Shown: one piece after another, positions 61,071-64,000 of the stretch
How the letters are laid out: each line of letters begins with the position of its first letter
How positions within the stretch are numbered: the first letter of the stretch is position 1
DNA from: Cryptomeria japonica
Taxonomy: Eukaryota > Streptophyta > Pinopsida > Cupressales > Cupressaceae
Assembly: GCF_030272615.1 (NCBI RefSeq)
Contig: NC_081412.1
Coordinates: forward strand, 694,652,083-694,716,082
Reading direction: 5' to 3'
DNA: 64,000 nucleotides
Position numbers and translations under genes: made by a program
The notes under the pieces: generated by a model
Seen by the model: the letters and a program-made list of their open reading frames with translations, nothing else
Told to the model about the DNA's origin: nothing
Databases searched by the model: none

Positions 61071-64000
61071 TGTAATGCCCCGCCAGGAAACCCTGAAGGG
61101 ATAAAGCTAAAACACACAATTGGAGTGCAATAATTTTTTTTTTTAAAAGTTATACCACATTAAGATACAACAAGATATCGAAGATTCAGATTACATAGCG
61201 GAAGACATCAACTAACACCTAAAGAGTTTCCCAATGAGATTACTTAAATTTCACAATTCACTTAACTCACACAATTAATCCAATAAGCTGATTATCTTAA
61301 TAACGAGATAATTCTTAATCGGGATAATTTCTTTCAAAAGATGGAAATATATAATTCACAAGATAAGGTTCATCCATTAAGATCTATTTATAATCCTCAT
61401 TCAAGCTTTTCATAAAAATACAAGCCATGCATCTAATATTCTAACACACTAGAATTTCATCATAAACATATGAGATCTTCCATACACACTTAATTTCCTT
61501 AATAATGATTGAATATATTCCATTATACTAAGCTACATTCATTCATGATCCAATTTACTGCATTCAAGAAAGGACTGCATATAAGCATTTAAAGTTAATT
61601 CCATCTTATCAACTTATACATTCTAACATAAGCTATTCATACATGATAAATTGAATAAGGGAAACATAAGAGAATAACATCACATAACACCATAATGATC
61701 TCAGAGTTCACCCCTAAAGGGCTGCATCTCTGGGTCTACTCAACTGCAAGACCCCTTTGATAATTAATAAAGTTAAGAATACAAGAGGTTACACCATTTA
61801 CAACCTGGCCATCAAGGAAAAACATAATCAATATACAAACAACCATATCGGTCAATTAATACATAAATGATCCTTGAAAAGGAAAGGATCCAACTAAACA
61901 TAATCAAAGCTAATACAAAGGTTCAGGAGAGCATCCACAAGACTAAGTCATCACCACCCAAGGTCTAACATGAAACCAGGTACTCGCAAGGGTATAGACA
62001 ATAGGACGACCCACAAACGTCCTCCTAATAGGACAAAATGACAACACACTAGCGAACGTAGGGACAAGCGCCATCACACAACCTGGTATGGTTACCATGG
62101 CAGGTCTTCATAGGTTCCGGCCCCATACACTGGTTACCTTGGCAACCTAAACCGTACCTCCGACCCATCCAAGCCTCATGTGGACCCACACATCCTTTCG
62201 TGAAGACAAGGATGATGGTTTGCCATTTCAGACCTTCTCACAGCATGTAGAGTCTGTGTTAGCACTCGTCCCATGTGTGAGGCACAATTATCTTACTTAG
62301 AGATTACATTCTAATCTACTATTAGGTTATCACTTATTAGACTCACTTTCGATGGGTTACCCAACAACCACTTTGGGCGCGGCCCCCAATCGAAAACGAC
62401 TTTCCCATATGACACTAGACTATTCTCAAGCAACCTCAGACATCAAGGACACACATGGTCAAGCCAACGGAATTCAAAAAGGAGGGAATAACCATCTAGT
62501 CAAACACGACTCAAAAGAGGTACACTACTGACGGTACTCTACCCAGAGACCTGACCAACTATGATCAACCACGAATCATCATTCGACACCCACACAAAGG
62601 ATATGACCAATTACGACACTACCACAAAACAACAGTCAACTCAGAACTGAGGACTGAAATAGGTACCCCAAATCAATCCATACGACAAGGTCCTATCAAA
62701 CAAAGCACGGCTTACCATTACATAAGCAAAAGCGAATATAGAAATTAAACTCGCATAGGTAATAACCAGAAAAGACAATATTTCCCATATTGGTTTAAAC
62801 ATAAAAGTTGATCCAATTCTCTAATTGATCTAAGTTTTCAAAAAAAAACATTGACAGAAAAACCACCGTTATCAGGTGAGTACAATACCACAATCTCAAT
62901 GGTCCATTCGCCTATGTCTCAAAACAGAGGAAGATTATAACCATTCCATTTATTTTACAAATTGAAATTACCATTAACTCAGCAACATTCCAAACAATAC
63001 ATTACTAATTTCCAATAGTATATCGTTTAAATGATCAAAATATCCAATGATAAAATATTTCATTTACTTCTCAATTACTCAAATGATATGTTCTTGAATA
63101 AAATATTATTTAACATAATCAATTAGTAAATATATCATATTTCAACAATTTTCCAATAAAATAATATTCTATTTTTTTTTTTTAAAACAATACTTCCTCA
63201 ATTAGACAAATACCCAAATTAACTATTAATTAAGGTATGTATTTATTAATCCAAGATTAATCAAAATATAACCAATTAATATTTAATTGTGAAATTAGCA
63301 ATTCTAGAATTTAATTAGAAAAAGTGCGTTAATCATAAAATGAAATTTGAATATTAATTAACGTATATATTCTATTATACAATTAATTAATATCAAATTA
63401 ATCATGAATTATAATTTATGCCACATTAATCATAATTAAAAACTTAATTAAAAAAAATTAACATTAAATAATATTAAAATATTATATATATATTTTTTTT
63501 TAATAAAAAAATACATTAAAAAAAAACATTTTTAAAAAACAAAAAAAAAACATTAATATGGGGGAGGGTACCCACGTGGACCCCCACGTGGGCCCCCCCC
63601 TTGGGAGCTCACGCTGCTTCCCAATGGGAGCATGCAGTCCCCATGGGAGCGCTATTGTTCCCAAAGGGAGCACGCAGCCCCCATGGGAAGTGCTGCTGCC
63701 CAAAGGGACACGTAGCACCCCTCCACGTGGTGGGGAACTCTCCCATGTAGGTGGGGTTTCAACATTTTTTTTTATTTCCATTTTTTTTTTTTTTAAATTG
63801 TTTACTGTGTATAACACAGTCTAAAAAAAATCAGTCTCCTAGAGACTAAAAGAATTATTATTTTTTTAAAATTTATTTACTGTGAATAAAAAAACACAGT
63901 CAGTCTCCCAGAGACTTAAAACAAACATTTTTTTTTAAATTTTTAAAACAACACAGAAATTTCCAGAATATGAGAGGTTTTCAAAATTGAAAAGATAATC
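61071..64000 (+). repeat. Start of a long LTR running off the window
   Basis: TGTAATGCCCCGCC at 61071 interrupts the C2 region and resembles the S1/S2 start TGTCATGCCC. No coding region is seen in 2.9 kb. It is AT-rich with a GC-rich island at 63558-63775 in a poly-A/T setting, as in S1 and S2. The repeat AAAAACACAGTCAGTCTCC-AGAGACT occurs at 63822 and 63896. Right end and partner LTR are outside. Confidence 0.65.
63558..63775. repeat. GC-rich island with ~20 bp palindromic repeat
   Basis: GGGA words begin at 63603, 63626, 63645, 63666, 63685 and 63705 (spacing 23, 19, 21, 19, 20), each inside short palindromes such as CCCCATGGGAG. CCACGTGG occurs at 63573 and 63722. Confidence 0.8.

Overview
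The window is 64 kb of AT-rich plant nuclear DNA made almost entirely of nested, decayed LTR retrotransposons. Plant origin follows from three things. The best gypsy copy has the plant Tat-lineage domain order, with a second RNase H before the integrase. An antisense ORF carries the plant mobile domain (PMD). Two small exons match plant NAD-glutamate dehydrogenase (GDH). The density of old nested insertions suggests a very large genome, possibly a gymnosperm; the species cannot be fixed from sequence alone. No intact cellular gene, rRNA, tRNA or CRISPR array was seen.

Layout. (1) 1-9199: element A, a young gypsy-type element missing its left end. Its LTRs differ at about 8 of 883 positions. 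It has no pol; it carries one low-complexity 942-codon frame with five stops. (2) 9200-13013: Copia B on the minus strand, cut by A, with gag, protease and integrase remnants and its 5' LTR. (3) 13014-14460: a minus-strand gypsy gag remnant (D), cut by Copia B. (4) 14935-41830: element E2, complete, with 1.6-kb LTRs and the 5-bp target duplication GGAAC. It has a full but heavily broken gag-PR-Gpatch-RT-RH-aRH-IN region and an antisense PMD ORF in its 3' region. (5) 28756-37540: element E3, nested in E2, minus strand, duplication TATAT, coding only for a repeat-rich protein with protease and G-patch. (6) 41836-42849: unique DNA with two GDH-like exons. (7) 42850-61070: a pile of Copia-type pieces. 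C1 has a broken coiled-coil ORF split by two solo Copia LTRs, and C2 has a related ORF. Two ~4-kb solo LTRs (S1, S2) lie in opposite orientations, each with its own target duplication. (8) 61071-64000: start of another long LTR that runs off the window.

How the parts relate. A, E2 and E3 share a primer-binding-site type (TGGTGAA..) that I cannot assign to a tRNA. A and E2 also share LTR, leader and 3' region, so A looks like a non-autonomous partner mobilised by E2-type enzymes. E3 keeps only protease and G-patch. The leaders of A and E2, and the region upstream of the PMD ORF, carry a helically phased 20-21 bp repeat with the core YRCCTRTGT. It is the most striking non-coding signal in the window.

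Relative order of events readable from nesting: Copia B into D; E2 into the DNA next to the GDH exons; E3 into E2; A into Copia B; S1 into the C1 LTR; solo Copia LTRs into the C1 ORF; S2 and C2 into a further Copia LTR at 53864.
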